In this document: piece after piece, positions 1 to 6,439 of the stretch | How the letters are laid out: every line of letters begins with the position of its first letter | How positions within the stretch are numbered: position 1 is the stretch's first letter | Source of the DNA: a bacterium | GTDB lineage: Bacteria > SZUA-182 > SZUA-191 > JAJRXT01 | Assembly: GCA_024277605.1 (NCBI GenBank) | Contig: JAJRUU010000051.1 | Location: 1-13,803 of the forward strand | DNA length: 13,803 nucleotides | Direction: 5' to 3' | Translations under genes and position numbers: made by a program | Notes under the pieces: generated by a model | The model's input: only the letters and a program-made list of their open reading frames with translations | What the model was told of the DNA's origin: nothing | Database searches by the model: none

Positions 1-902
1 AGCTGCTCCAATACAGTCCCAGGGGTGTTTAGCGGTTTTACATACTTGCTTTTTATAAAATTAAGCGCCTCAGGGGTAAGGTCAGCCGCTACTGACAGCC
101 GCCGCTGACCTAAATGCTCCGCCCGCTGTATAGCGGTATCAAGCGGTTTAAAAACCAGATGATTCAGATAGGGCAAATCCGTCTCACGATAGGTATCGTT
201 TCGCTTGAGAGTGATTTTCTCTCCCCGCTGCCACCCCGTTAAGCGAAAGGGGCCGGTTCCCACGGCAATCACTTTGCCATACGCCGGGCCGTATTTTTTC
301 ACCGTTTCAGCTGACAGCGGAAAAAGTTCTTGCCGGGCAAAATAGTAGCCGAGGGTGTTATCCGGCTGTTTTAATTTTATTTCTACCGTAGTCTCATCCA
401 GCGCTCTCGCTGATTCAATATTATTAAACAGCTGGCGGCTGGGAACCCCGGTATCGGGATCCAGTAAACGCTCCACAGTAAAGGCTACATCCTGAGCTTC
501 TAACTTATGACCGTCATGGAAGGTGATATTTTCCTTAAGGTATATACGATAAGTCACCTCATCCTGCATTTCAGGTAGCGACCAGGCGAGTACCGGTACC
601 AGCTTATTGTGTTCATCAAAGCCATACAAACCTTCCTGGATATTGGCGATGAGCAGGCGTGAATTAATGTCGGTAGCCAGTTGAGAATCCAGGGTACCCA
701 AGGGGCCGATGGCCACGGTCAGGGTCCCCCCGTAACGGGAATAATCCAGAGGCTCTTCAACAGATTCAGACTGATCCTGCGGAGGGGCATGCGGGAAAAG
801 CGAGGGAACCAGGCGGTTTACATCCGGTTGCGCCCAAGCCCAGCTTAAAAAAAAGCTGCCCACTATAGCAGCTAATAAACACTTTAAAACCAATCTGTTC
901 AT
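1..902 (-). CDS. ABC transporter solute-binding protein, family 5 (partial, C-terminus beyond window)
   Basis: I translated this frame by hand; it is open from an ATG at 902 to position 1, giving 300 residues of the N-terminal part. Residues 1-24 form a Sec signal peptide (Lys/Arg start, hydrophobic core, ending WAWA before Gln25). After a Pro-rich linker come features of extracellular solute-binding family 5 (DppA/OppA/NikA class): YGGTLTVAIG near residue 58, a start-of-domain segment naming a bound state (LLIANIQEGLYGF), the family hallmark ITFHDGHKLEAQDVAFTVER, and VGTGPFRLTGWQRGEKITLKRN. Members bind peptides, nickel or other small solutes in the periplasm and deliver them to an ABC permease; the ligand cannot be told from this fragment. 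The usual length is about 500-550 residues, so roughly 40 percent is missing. It lies 40 bp after the small lipoprotein gene on the same strand and has a weak ribosome-binding site, suggesting it is the third gene of the bamD cluster. Confidence 0.88.
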   Translation of the reverse strand, partial: MNRLVLKCLLAAIVGSFFLSWAWAQPDVNRLVPSLFPHAPPQDQSESVEEPLDYSRYGGTLTVAIGPLGTLDSQLATDINSRLLIANIQEGLYGFDEHNKLVPVLAWSLPEMQDEVTYRIYLKENITFHDGHKLEAQDVAFTVERLLDPDTGVPSRQLFNNIESARALDETTVEIKLKQPDNTLGYYFARQELFPLSAETVKKYGPAYGKVIAVGTGPFRLTGWQRGEKITLKRNDTYRETDLPYLNHLVFKPLDTAIQRAEHLGQRRLSVAADLTPEALNFIKSKYVKPLNTPGTVLEQ

Positions 903-942
903 GAGAACATTACTGTCAAAAATACAAGGTTCCAGGGAATTG

Positions 943-1359
943 CTACTGTTTTCCCAAACCTTTAATTATTTTCCAGCCATCCTTTTCCTTGCGCAGAATA
1001 AACAACTGCTCTGCCTTACCCATCTTTTTGCCTGAGGGCACATTAAAGGTCAGGATATATTTTTCCACCACCCGTGCGCTGTCACCATCCACATAAATAC
1101 TTCTGTCTTCGATCGTCAGCTCAATTTGATCAAAAGCCTCAAAAAAACCGGCGGTTTTCTGTTTTATTATAGCATATGTTTCTCTGCCGTCTTTATAGTC
1201 GGAAGAGACGCAAGACATGTAAAGCTCAATGTCTTTTTGCTCCAGCCCCCGCTTCCTTTTATCCAAAACTTTATGTATTTGTGCCTCAGGGGAAGCGCCA
1301 CAACTTAAGATCCCGCTTAAAAATACGGCTACAATGGCGGTTGTTATTCCCTTACTCAT
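943..1359 (-). CDS. small lipoprotein with NTF2/SnoaL-like fold (138 aa)
   Basis: The start chosen is the ATG at 1359, not the far upstream start that would give 185 residues, because only this start places a lipoprotein signal at the N-terminus: Met-Ser-Lys, a hydrophobic stretch, then ILSC with Cys20 as the lipidated residue. The remaining ~118 residues read like an NTF2/SnoaL-like small alpha+beta domain: an early helix (VLDKRKRGLEQKD), DYKDGRETY, and strands ending in EQLFILRKEKDGWKIIKG, a common terminal pattern of the DUF4440/SnoaL kind. No catalytic residues are evident and its ligand is unknown. Its first eight bases overlap the end of the bamD-like gene (ATGAGTAA), so translation is probably coupled. 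It may be an envelope-associated lipoprotein; the fold assignment is an inference from pattern only. Confidence 0.72.
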   Translation of the reverse strand: MSKGITTAIVAVFLSGILSCGASPEAQIHKVLDKRKRGLEQKDIELYMSCVSSDYKDGRETYAIIKQKTAGFFEAFDQIELTIEDRSIYVDGDSARVVEKYILTFNVPSGKKMGKAEQLFILRKEKDGWKIIKGLGKQ

Positions 1360-2098
1360 TTGAAGCCAACCGCTCCCGCGCTTGACTGCTGAAATTTCCT
1401 CCTGGAAACCGGTTAAGCAGCAGCCTGAATACCTCACGGCCTTCCTTTTGTTTACCCTTTTGCCAATAGGACTCAGCCAGATAATACGTAGCTTCCTCAA
1501 TCACCCCGGTGTTGGGATAATTCAACAATCCGTATTTAAACCGGCTGATACCCGCGGTATACTCTTTGCGGGTAAAATAGAACTTCCCCACATGGAATTC
1601 ATGCCGGGATAATTGGTCCAGGCAGATTAGTCTTCTCCCCAGGGCCTCATCGGCTTCCGGGCTGGTCGTATAATTCATGATCACTTTATTTAATTCCGCT
1701 AAGGCCTTACGGGTATTGGCCTGATCACGGTCGTAACCCAGCATCTGATTGAAATAGCACAAGGCCAGGCGGTATTGAGCCTGAGGCGCCAGCTTATTCA
1801 GGGGGTGGAACTTAATAAACTCCTTGTACTTGGCAATCGCCTCGACATACTCTTGAGCCTCAAAATAAGAGTCAGCAATACCCAGGCGGGTTTCGGCCAT
1901 AAGCAAGCTATCAGGATAGATCTCCCTGATTTTTAAATACTCCTCCCGCGCCTTCTCGTACTCCTCCTCTTGCATCAAGCCCTTGGCCTGTTCCATGTAT
2001 TCAGTATCGGTCAATATAGGCTTGGTAGCGGCACAGGCAGATAAACAGATCAGACCCAGACTCAATAAGCATATACATAATCGTCGCCTAAGTTGCAT
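1352..2098 (-). CDS. bamD: outer membrane assembly lipoprotein, BamD-like (TPR protein)
   Basis: The 248-residue product starts with a basic n-region (MQLRRR), a hydrophobic core and the lipobox LSAC, with Cys22 lipidated. After that it is built of tetratricopeptide helices: residues about 30-75 (YMEQAKGLMQEEEYEKAREEYLKI), 75-110 (AETRLGIADSYFEAQEYVEAIAKYKEFIKFHP), and further repeats to the end (QYRLALCYFNQ, FYFTRKEYTAGISRFKYGLLNYPNTG, TYYLAESYWQKGKQKEGREVFRLLLNRFPGG). Order, spacing and total length match BamD/YfiO (E. coli 245 aa), the lipoprotein that joins BamA in inserting beta-barrel proteins into the outer membrane. This implies a diderm cell. A GGGGAG ribosome-binding site lies 13 bases before the ATG. 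It leads a minus-strand cluster with two further exported proteins. A general CpoB/YbgF-like TPR envelope protein is the main alternative. Confidence 0.85.
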   Translation of the reverse strand: MQLRRRLCICLLSLGLICLSACAATKPILTDTEYMEQAKGLMQEEEYEKAREEYLKIREIYPDSLLMAETRLGIADSYFEAQEYVEAIAKYKEFIKFHPLNKLAPQAQYRLALCYFNQMLGYDRDQANTRKALAELNKVIMNYTTSPEADEALGRRLICLDQLSRHEFHVGKFYFTRKEYTAGISRFKYGLLNYPNTGVIEEATYYLAESYWQKGKQKEGREVFRLLLNRFPGGNFSSQARERLASNE

Positions 2099-2131
2099 AG
2101 TTATTTATAAACTCCCCGTAAAAAAACCGAT

Positions 2132-2267
2132 AAATGACAAAGCTCAAATGTCAAATAAATGTCAAAGCCCAAATGACAAAACTTTTGACATTGGGATTTT
2201 GGGGTCACTGACCCCTTGGATTTGATTTGAACTTGGGTCATTGACCCTTTGGATTTTGATATTTGTC
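2132..2267. repeat. AT-rich short-repeat tract with tandem 33-bp dyad repeats
   Basis: From 2132 to about 2195 the sequence is made of variants of AAATGACAAA / AAATGTCAAA on both strands (for example at 2132, 2146, 2157 and 2171), a low-complexity repeat style. It is followed by two tandem units starting at 2202 and 2235 (33-bp period). Each unit opens with a perfect dyad: GGGGTCA-C-TGACCCC at 2201-2215 and GGGTCA-T-TGACCC at 2235-2247. Each then continues as TTGGATTT-rich sequence. The tract lies between the end of an antitoxin remnant and the start of the bamD-like gene, and reads through into the likely promoter region of that gene. It could be a repeat remnant or a pair of operator sites. 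Confidence 0.6.
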
Positions 2268-2276
2268 ATTATTCTT

Positions 2277-2441
2277 TCAAGCAGCCTCCCGATATTTCAG
2301 AAAGCCCAAGGTCATACCACTTTTTTCTACGGTATCTAATAACACCGCTACCTTCACCACAATGAGTTTATCCCGGCCCAGCTCATAAGGCAGAGAGGTT
2401 AAGCCTTTCTCCATACCACTCCTGCATGATGGGCATTTCAT
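2277..2441 (-). pseudogene. YgiT/MqsA-type zinc-finger antitoxin remnant with internal deletion
   Basis: A 54-codon frame runs from an ATG at 2441 to TGA at 2277. It opens with MKCPSC, the first zinc knuckle of YgiT-type (MqsA N-terminal) proteins. It continues with the family-like segment LPYELGRDKLIVVK (residues 17-30) and ends in EKSGMTLGFLKYREAA, which resembles the usual C-terminal tail of this family. From knowledge of the family, a segment of about 20 residues should lie between residue 30 and the tail and should contain VPA-x-VC-x-x-CG, the second Cys pair. Here it is absent, while the frame is kept. The protein would therefore lack half of its zinc ligands. Such antitoxins are normally encoded next to a small RelE- or DUF4258-type toxin; only 53 bp separate this frame from trpA and no toxin is seen. 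The ribosome-binding site is weak. Most likely a decayed toxin-antitoxin locus. Confidence 0.6.
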
Positions 2442-2494
2442 GTTTTATTTCTCTGCTATAAGCTTGGTTGCCATAAACCATTTCTTTGGTAAAA

Positions 2495-3295
2495 TTAACT
2501 CCTTATTCCCTGCTTCAAGGAACAAATAAATTCACCGGCTTTCTTTACCAGCATTTGTTTGTCATCTAAGTAATTCTCGATTATATTAATCAGCGCACTG
2601 CCCACAATTACCCCATCCGCCCAGGCAGCAACTTGGGCGGCTTGTTCTGCATTAGCAATACCAAAACCCACCGCAATGGGTTTGTCGGTCTGTGCTCTAA
2701 TTGCCTGCACCTGTTGCTTTATCCCCTGGGCCAGCTCACCCCGGGCGCCGGTGATACCGGTTAAGGAGACATAATAGATAAAACCCCGGCTGGACTTACT
2801 CACCAACTCTATCCGGTCAGGGGTGCTGGTGGGGGCCAGGAGAAAGATTATATCCAGGCCCTGTGAATCAGATGCTTTTAGAAGATTCCCGGCTTCCTCA
2901 GGGGGTAAATCAGGCACTATTAGCCCATCCGCTCCGGCACTTAGCGCCGCTTTGACGAATTGTTCTTCGCCGTAATGATATACCAGATTATAATAGGTCA
3001 TCAACACCAGCGGCAATTGGGATGTTTGCCTTACCCGGCGCACTAATGCTAATACGTCATCCACCGTAGTGCCATTTTGAAGCGAACGCTGAGAAGCCCG
3101 CTGGATAGTAGGACCATCGGCAATAGGGTCGGAGAAGGGAATCCCTAGTTCCACGATATCGGCCCCTTGTCGCTCCAGTTCAAACAACAAGCGATAGCTG
3201 GTCTCCATATTTGGATCACCGGCAGATATAAAAGGCATCAGCGCCCGCTGGCCTTGAGATTTTAATTGAGCAAATTTATCACTGATACGGCTCAA
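2495..3295 (-). CDS. trpA: tryptophan synthase alpha subunit
   Basis: The 266-residue product is a TIM-barrel protein that cleaves indole-3-glycerol phosphate to indole and glyceraldehyde-3-phosphate, passing indole to TrpB inside the alpha2beta2 complex. The family signature ELGIPFSDPIADGP spans residues 49-62, placing the catalytic Glu49 and Asp60 at the same numbers as in E. coli. Other landmarks are FISAGDP at 22-28, LMTYYN, the phosphate-binding loops VSLTGITGAR and AVGFGIAN, and the terminal VIVGSALI. Length is normal (about 268). The start codon is TTG at 3295, overlapping the TGA of trpB (TTGA), with a good GGAGG ribosome-binding site inside the trpB end, so translation is coupled and the subunits are made together. 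No other trp gene lies next to the pair in this window. Confidence 0.97.
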   Translation of the reverse strand: MSRISDKFAQLKSQGQRALMPFISAGDPNMETSYRLLFELERQGADIVELGIPFSDPIADGPTIQRASQRSLQNGTTVDDVLALVRRVRQTSQLPLVLMTYYNLVYHYGEEQFVKAALSAGADGLIVPDLPPEEAGNLLKASDSQGLDIIFLLAPTSTPDRIELVSKSSRGFIYYVSLTGITGARGELAQGIKQQVQAIRAQTDKPIAVGFGIANAEQAAQVAAWADGVIVGSALINIIENYLDDKQMLVKKAGEFICSLKQGIRS

Positions 3296-4482
3296 GCTTC
3301 ATCCTCCATAATCTGGCTCACCTGCTGTACATCCTTATCCCCGCGGCCGGAAAGACAGAGGATTATGATTTCATCCTTAGTTGTTTTTGGAACCAGTTGC
3401 TCCAAATAGGCCAAGGCATGGGCGCTTTCCAGGGCCGGGATAATACCTTCCAGTTGGGCTAATAAATTAAAGGCGGAAAGTGCCTGTTCATCGGTAACCG
3501 AAAAATAGCGGGCTCGCTTTGTATCATTCAGATAGCTGTGTTCCGGTCCTACACCAGGATAATCCAGACCGGCCGAAACCGAGTGTGCCGGAGTAATCTG
3601 GCCATCAGCCTGCTGCAACAGATAACTCATACTACCGTGTAACACACCCACCGCACCGGCTGAGATCGAGGCGGCATGTTTGCCGCTATCCAGACCCAAA
3701 CCGGCAGCCTCAACCCCGATAATTTTAACCTGGGGGGATTCCACGAAGGGATAGAACAACCCCATAGAATTGCTGCCGCCGCCCACACAGGCCACCAGAT
3801 AATCGGGTAAGCGTTGTTCGGCTTCCATAATCTGCTGCCTGGCCTCCTGACCGATCACCGCCTGGAAATCCCGCACCATCATCGGATAGGGATGCGGCCC
3901 CACTACCGAACCAATTACATAATGGGTATGTTCCACGTTGGTCACCCAATCGCGTAACGCTTCGTTTATGGCATCCTTTAAGGTATTACTGCCCGAGGTT
4001 ACCGGGGTGACCTCGGCTCCCAAGAGCCGCATACGGAATACGTTCAACTCCTGGCGCTCTATATCCTCCTGCCCCATGAACACCTCGCACTCAAGGCCGA
4101 ACATGGCCGCTGCGGTAGCTGTGGCCACCCCATGCTGCCCGGCGCCGGTTTCGGCAATCACCCGCCGCTTACCCATGCGCTTAGCCAAAAGCACCTGCCC
4201 CAGGGTATTGTTAATCTTATGCGCCCCGGTGTGGCATAAATCCTCTCGTTTTAAGTAAATCCTGGCCCCGGCTAAATGTTCACTTAAACGCTCAGCATAA
4301 TAAAGCGGCGTGGGACGACCGGTGTAATGCTTTAAATAATAAGCCAACTCGGCTTTAAACTGCTCATCGGCTTTAAATTTAAGATAATTAGCCTCAAGCT
4401 CAGCCAGCGCTGGCATCAGCGTCTCCGGCACATACTTTCCGCCAAACAGGCCAAAGTGCCCTTTTTTATCTGGAAGATTCAT
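3292..4482 (-). CDS. trpB: tryptophan synthase beta subunit
   Basis: This pyridoxal-phosphate enzyme condenses indole with L-serine to give L-tryptophan. From the ATG at 4482 the product has 396 residues; the frame also has a TTG directly before it (4485), but the AGGAG site suits the ATG. Recognisable parts are FGGKYVPETLMPAL near the N-terminus, TGRPTPLYYAERL, KREDLCHTGAHKINN with the PLP-binding Lys89, AETGAGQHGVA with the catalytic Glu111, the phosphate-binding GGGSN at 234-238, GLDYPGVGPEHS and the terminal LCLSGRGDKD. All catalytic residues are present and the length equals the TrpB1 family. It is the first gene of a two-gene trpBA unit, with its own promoter upstream and the four-base overlap to trpA downstream. 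The gene is divergent from the porin operon. Confidence 0.97.
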   Translation of the reverse strand: MNLPDKKGHFGLFGGKYVPETLMPALAELEANYLKFKADEQFKAELAYYLKHYTGRPTPLYYAERLSEHLAGARIYLKREDLCHTGAHKINNTLGQVLLAKRMGKRRVIAETGAGQHGVATATAAAMFGLECEVFMGQEDIERQELNVFRMRLLGAEVTPVTSGSNTLKDAINEALRDWVTNVEHTHYVIGSVVGPHPYPMMVRDFQAVIGQEARQQIMEAEQRLPDYLVACVGGGSNSMGLFYPFVESPQVKIIGVEAAGLGLDSGKHAASISAGAVGVLHGSMSYLLQQADGQITPAHSVSAGLDYPGVGPEHSYLNDTKRARYFSVTDEQALSAFNLLAQLEGIIPALESAHALAYLEQLVPKTTKDEIIILCLSGRGDKDVQQVSQIMEDEA

Positions 4483-4533
4483 CAAAAAACCACTCCTAAT
4501 AATCCGAATAAACCCAGTTGTTCAGTAATAAAG

Positions 4534-4549
4534 CCGGAACTTGTTCCGG
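4534..4549. promoter_or_regulatory. perfect 16-bp palindrome in the trpB leader (putative operator or 5' stem-loop)
   Basis: CCGGAAC-TT-GTTCCGG is a perfect palindrome placed 7 bp downstream of the trpB -10 box, so it covers about +1 to +16 of the expected transcript. As DNA it is a classic dimeric repressor site; as RNA it would form a six-pair stem with a four-base loop at the very 5' end. The remaining leader to the ATG (about 50 bases) is too short for a T-box. Confidence 0.45.
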
Positions 4550-4555
4550 TAAGGC

Positions 4556-4583
4556 ATTATACCAAAATAAAAACTTAAGTCAA
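4556..4583 (-). promoter_or_regulatory. sigma70-type promoter of trpBA
   Basis: Read on the minus strand, a -35 box TTGACT (4583-4578) is separated by 16 bp from a consensus -10 box TATAAT (4561-4556). The expected start of transcription is near 4549, about 67 bases before the trpB ATG. Nothing else on this strand between the porin and trpB fits as well. Confidence 0.7.
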
Positions 4584-4622
4584 ATGATTACCCATAAGAC
4601 AAACTGTGTATTATATGGCACG

Positions 4623-4643
4623 TAATAAGTGATATACTTATTA
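4623..4643 (+). promoter_or_regulatory. palindrome overlapping an extended -10 promoter of the porin operon
   Basis: TAATAAGT and ACTTATTA are perfect inverted 8-bp arms around a 5-bp centre. Within them lies TGATATACT (4630-4638), an extended -10 element (TGn followed by TATACT); no good -35 box is present 16-18 bp upstream. Transcription would begin near 4645, about 43 bases before the porin start. Binding of a dimeric regulator to this palindrome would block or set promoter activity. Both the operator and the promoter are inferences from sequence. Confidence 0.5.
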
Positions 4644-4687
4644 AGTAGGAGGCTGATTGATACCATTATATTTACAGGGGGGGATAG

Positions 4688-5959
4688 ATGCGGCGAATAT
4701 TTATATTGCTAATGCTGATCCTGGCGCTTGGCAGTGAAACTGCTCTGGCACAGCTGCCGGAGGAGCAATTGAAAGATGTGCGCAAAGAGCTGGATCGGCA
4801 GCAGGAAACAATTCAGGAATTGCAGCAAAAAGTTGAGGTGTTGGAGGAAGATCAGACAGGTACCCAAGAACAATATATGGGGCTATTAGGGGAATTGGGA
4901 AAAAGAACAAAACTTAATTTGTACGGTACGCTGGAGTTTGAGAATTTTGAGCATACAGACAGTGTATTCGATGCCCGCAACATTGAGTTGCTATTGGATG
5001 TAAGAGCCCATCAACGCTTTAGGATATTCAGTGAGATTGAGTTTGAGCGCACCGCCGAAACCAGCGGCGGCGATCGCCAGGGAGAAGTGGAAGTGGAACA
5101 AGGCTGGATCGAATACGGCGTCAACCGCTACATTAATCCCCGCTTTGGAGTAATATTAGTCCCCTTCGGGCGCTATAATCTGGAACATTTTGACACTTAT
5201 CAGGATTTAACCGATAGGCCAATCATGGCCCGCCGGGTAATACCGACTACCTGGGCTGAGGCTGGAGCCGGGTTTAGAGGTTCAATTTACTTAGGAGATA
5301 TGTCCTCCAGCAGCTGGCTGCAGAATTTTGAGTTAAGTTATGAGCTATATGCGGTAAACGGCCTGACAGAGCATATCAGCGACACCTCGCCCAGGGATGC
5401 CAGGGGGGCCTTCGGCAAGGATAATAACAACAACAAGGCCCTGGTGGGGCGACTGCAAATAAGCCCTTGTTCTGTATTAAAAGTTGGTTTAAGCGGCTAT
5501 ACCGGCAAATACGATAAGGCAGGAAATGATATGCAAGGTTATGACATAGACGCAAAAATAGTGTATGACCCGTTTGAGCTGCTGGGGGAATTTGCCGATT
5601 TTGAGCTGGATGAAGGTTTAAACGATGATGGTCTGTCCATAACCGAAAACCTACAGGGAGGATATGTAGAGGGGCGCTTTCACTTCTGGCCCGGTTTCCT
5701 CAACCAGACATTTTTGGGCAGAGGGCTGGAAAATCCCACTTTTACCGCAATTGCTCGGGTTGGCTATGCCGAGATCGAGGATGATGGTGATACTGACACG
5801 GATGATAACCGGGAGGAGCGGTTTACTATAGGTCTAAACTATCGCCCCATAGAATCATTTGTGTGTAAGCTGGAGTATCAATTCAATGAGACCGATAACG
5901 AACCCTTGGAACGGGGAGATAATGACGGTTTTATCGCTTCGGTGAGCGCCGCTTTTTAA
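4688..5959 (+). CDS. outer-membrane porin with N-terminal coiled coil
   Basis: The 423-residue product has a signal peptide (residues 1-21, ending ALA before Gln22). A charged heptad-like coiled coil follows at about 24-65 (LKDVRKELDRQQETIQELQQKVEVLEE). From about residue 73 (TKLNLYGTLEFENFEHT) to the end, alternating amphipathic strands and acidic turns are typical of a beta-barrel, and the last residue is Phe, the outer-membrane insertion signal recognised by the Bam complex. The plan resembles phosphate-selective (OprO/OprP-like) and related trimeric porins, though selectivity cannot be read from the sequence. It is the first gene of the operon and lies 12 bp before the signal sequence of a PstS-like binding protein, which fits uptake or sensing of an anion. 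The ribosome-binding site is an unusual run of seven G (4677-4683) four bases before the ATG. Two Cys residues (in SPCSV and FVCKL) are uncommon for a porin. Confidence 0.85.
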   Translation: MRRIFILLMLILALGSETALAQLPEEQLKDVRKELDRQQETIQELQQKVEVLEEDQTGTQEQYMGLLGELGKRTKLNLYGTLEFENFEHTDSVFDARNIELLLDVRAHQRFRIFSEIEFERTAETSGGDRQGEVEVEQGWIEYGVNRYINPRFGVILVPFGRYNLEHFDTYQDLTDRPIMARRVIPTTWAEAGAGFRGSIYLGDMSSSSWLQNFELSYELYAVNGLTEHISDTSPRDARGAFGKDNNNNKALVGRLQISPCSVLKVGLSGYTGKYDKAGNDMQGYDIDAKIVYDPFELLGEFADFELDEGLNDDGLSITENLQGGYVEGRFHFWPGFLNQTFLGRGLENPTFTAIARVGYAEIEDDGDTDTDDNREERFTIGLNYRPIESFVCKLEYQFNETDNEPLERGDNDGFIASVSAAF

Positions 5960-5971
5960 GGAGATTTAATC

Positions 5972-6040
5972 ATGAGGGAACTATTTATCAGTTTTTTGTT
6001 TCTTTTTATGTTTGGAATAGCTAATTACACTTGGGCGTAA
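5972..6040 (+). other. detached signal-peptide ORF of the PstS-like gene, ended by in-frame TAA
   Basis: A good AAGGAG site precedes an ATG at 5972 that opens 22 codons reading MRELFISFLFLFMFGIANYT-WA, a complete Sec signal peptide with a TWA cleavage motif. The next codon is TAA (6038-6040). The same frame then runs without another stop into the PstS-like protein. The two other full exported proteins here have Gln immediately after their cleavage site (WAWA-Gln encoded by CAA, ALA-Gln by CAG), so a CAA to TAA change of one base is the simplest explanation. The pieces were one gene of about 155 codons. Confidence 0.8.
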
Positions 6041-6049
6041 GGGATTACG

Positions 6050-6439
6050 GTGATTGTAAACCGGGAAAATTCGGTGGGAACCCTATCCGTAACCCAGTTG
6101 TCCAGGATTTACAAGGGACATCAGCAGCAATGGAAAAATGGGAACCAAATTATTGTGGTGAACCGGCCGGTTGATTCGATGGTGCGTAAGCTGTTTTACC
6201 GCAAGGTGTTACAGAGCAAACCCAGCCAGAAGTTCAGCCAGCCCGGCACTCCGATACCCTTTAGAAGCATCGTACAGCGATCCAGTCTGGCTACCATCAG
6301 GTTTGTGAATAACCTGCCTGAGGCTATCGGTTATATTTATTCCAGTGAGCTGGAACTGGATGAAAAAAATACTTCCATTAAAATAATCGGCTTAATTGAA
6401 TTGGAGGATGAACCCGTAACACCAACGGAAGAAAAATGA
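6050..6439 (+). CDS. PstS-like small phosphate-type binding protein, lacking its signal peptide
   Basis: From a GTG at 6050 the frame gives 129 residues similar to the short PstS-like (PBP-like, COG0226 type) proteins found beside porins and sensor kinases. The visible pattern is IVNRENSVGTLSVTQLSRIYKG, then WKNGNQIIVVNRPVDSMVRKLFYRKVL, and later FVNNLPEAIGYIYSSEL; these correspond to the VN..N....ls...l..iF.G....W..G..i..v.. and AIGYv motifs of the family. Such proteins are periplasmic, but this frame starts after the signal peptide because a TAA separates them (see 5972-6040). If expressed by re-initiation (an AAGGG lies six bases before the GTG) it would stay in the cytoplasm; if the TAA is a sequencing error or is read through, the full protein would be exported. 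It ends with an ATGA overlap to the kinase gene. The missing N-terminus makes this a likely pseudogene unless the stop is bypassed. Confidence 0.75.
   Translation: MIVNRENSVGTLSVTQLSRIYKGHQQQWKNGNQIIVVNRPVDSMVRKLFYRKVLQSKPSQKFSQPGTPIPFRSIVQRSSLATIRFVNNLPEAIGYIYSSELELDEKNTSIKIIGLIELEDEPVTPTEEK

Noticed and set aside
943..1500. Long 185-residue form of the small lipoprotein
   Set aside because: The first 47 residues overlap the bamD-like coding sequence, have no membrane-targeting logic, and would bury the lipoprotein signal that starts at 1359.
2388..2483. A 33-codon frame starting in the trpA/antitoxin gap that reads through the antitoxin remnant in another frame
   Set aside because: It resembles no toxin family I know, has no ribosome-binding site and is probably a shadow.
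3725..4258. Open frames antisense or out of frame within trpB
   Set aside because: They are shadows of the strongly conserved trpB frame and have no recognisable protein features.
4486..4556. T-box or leader-peptide attenuator ahead of trpB
   Set aside because: The transcript leader is under 70 bases, with no T-box core sequence and no run of Trp codons.
4615..4632. TGGCACG at the porin promoter, resembling the -24 part of a sigma54 promoter
   Set aside because: The -12 element is missing: the base pair expected as GC ten bases after GG is GT, and no TTGC follows. The extended -10 element fits better.
6038..6040. TAA as a reassigned sense codon
   Set aside because: TAA ends the bamD-like, trpA, porin and kinase genes in this same window, so it is a normal stop here.
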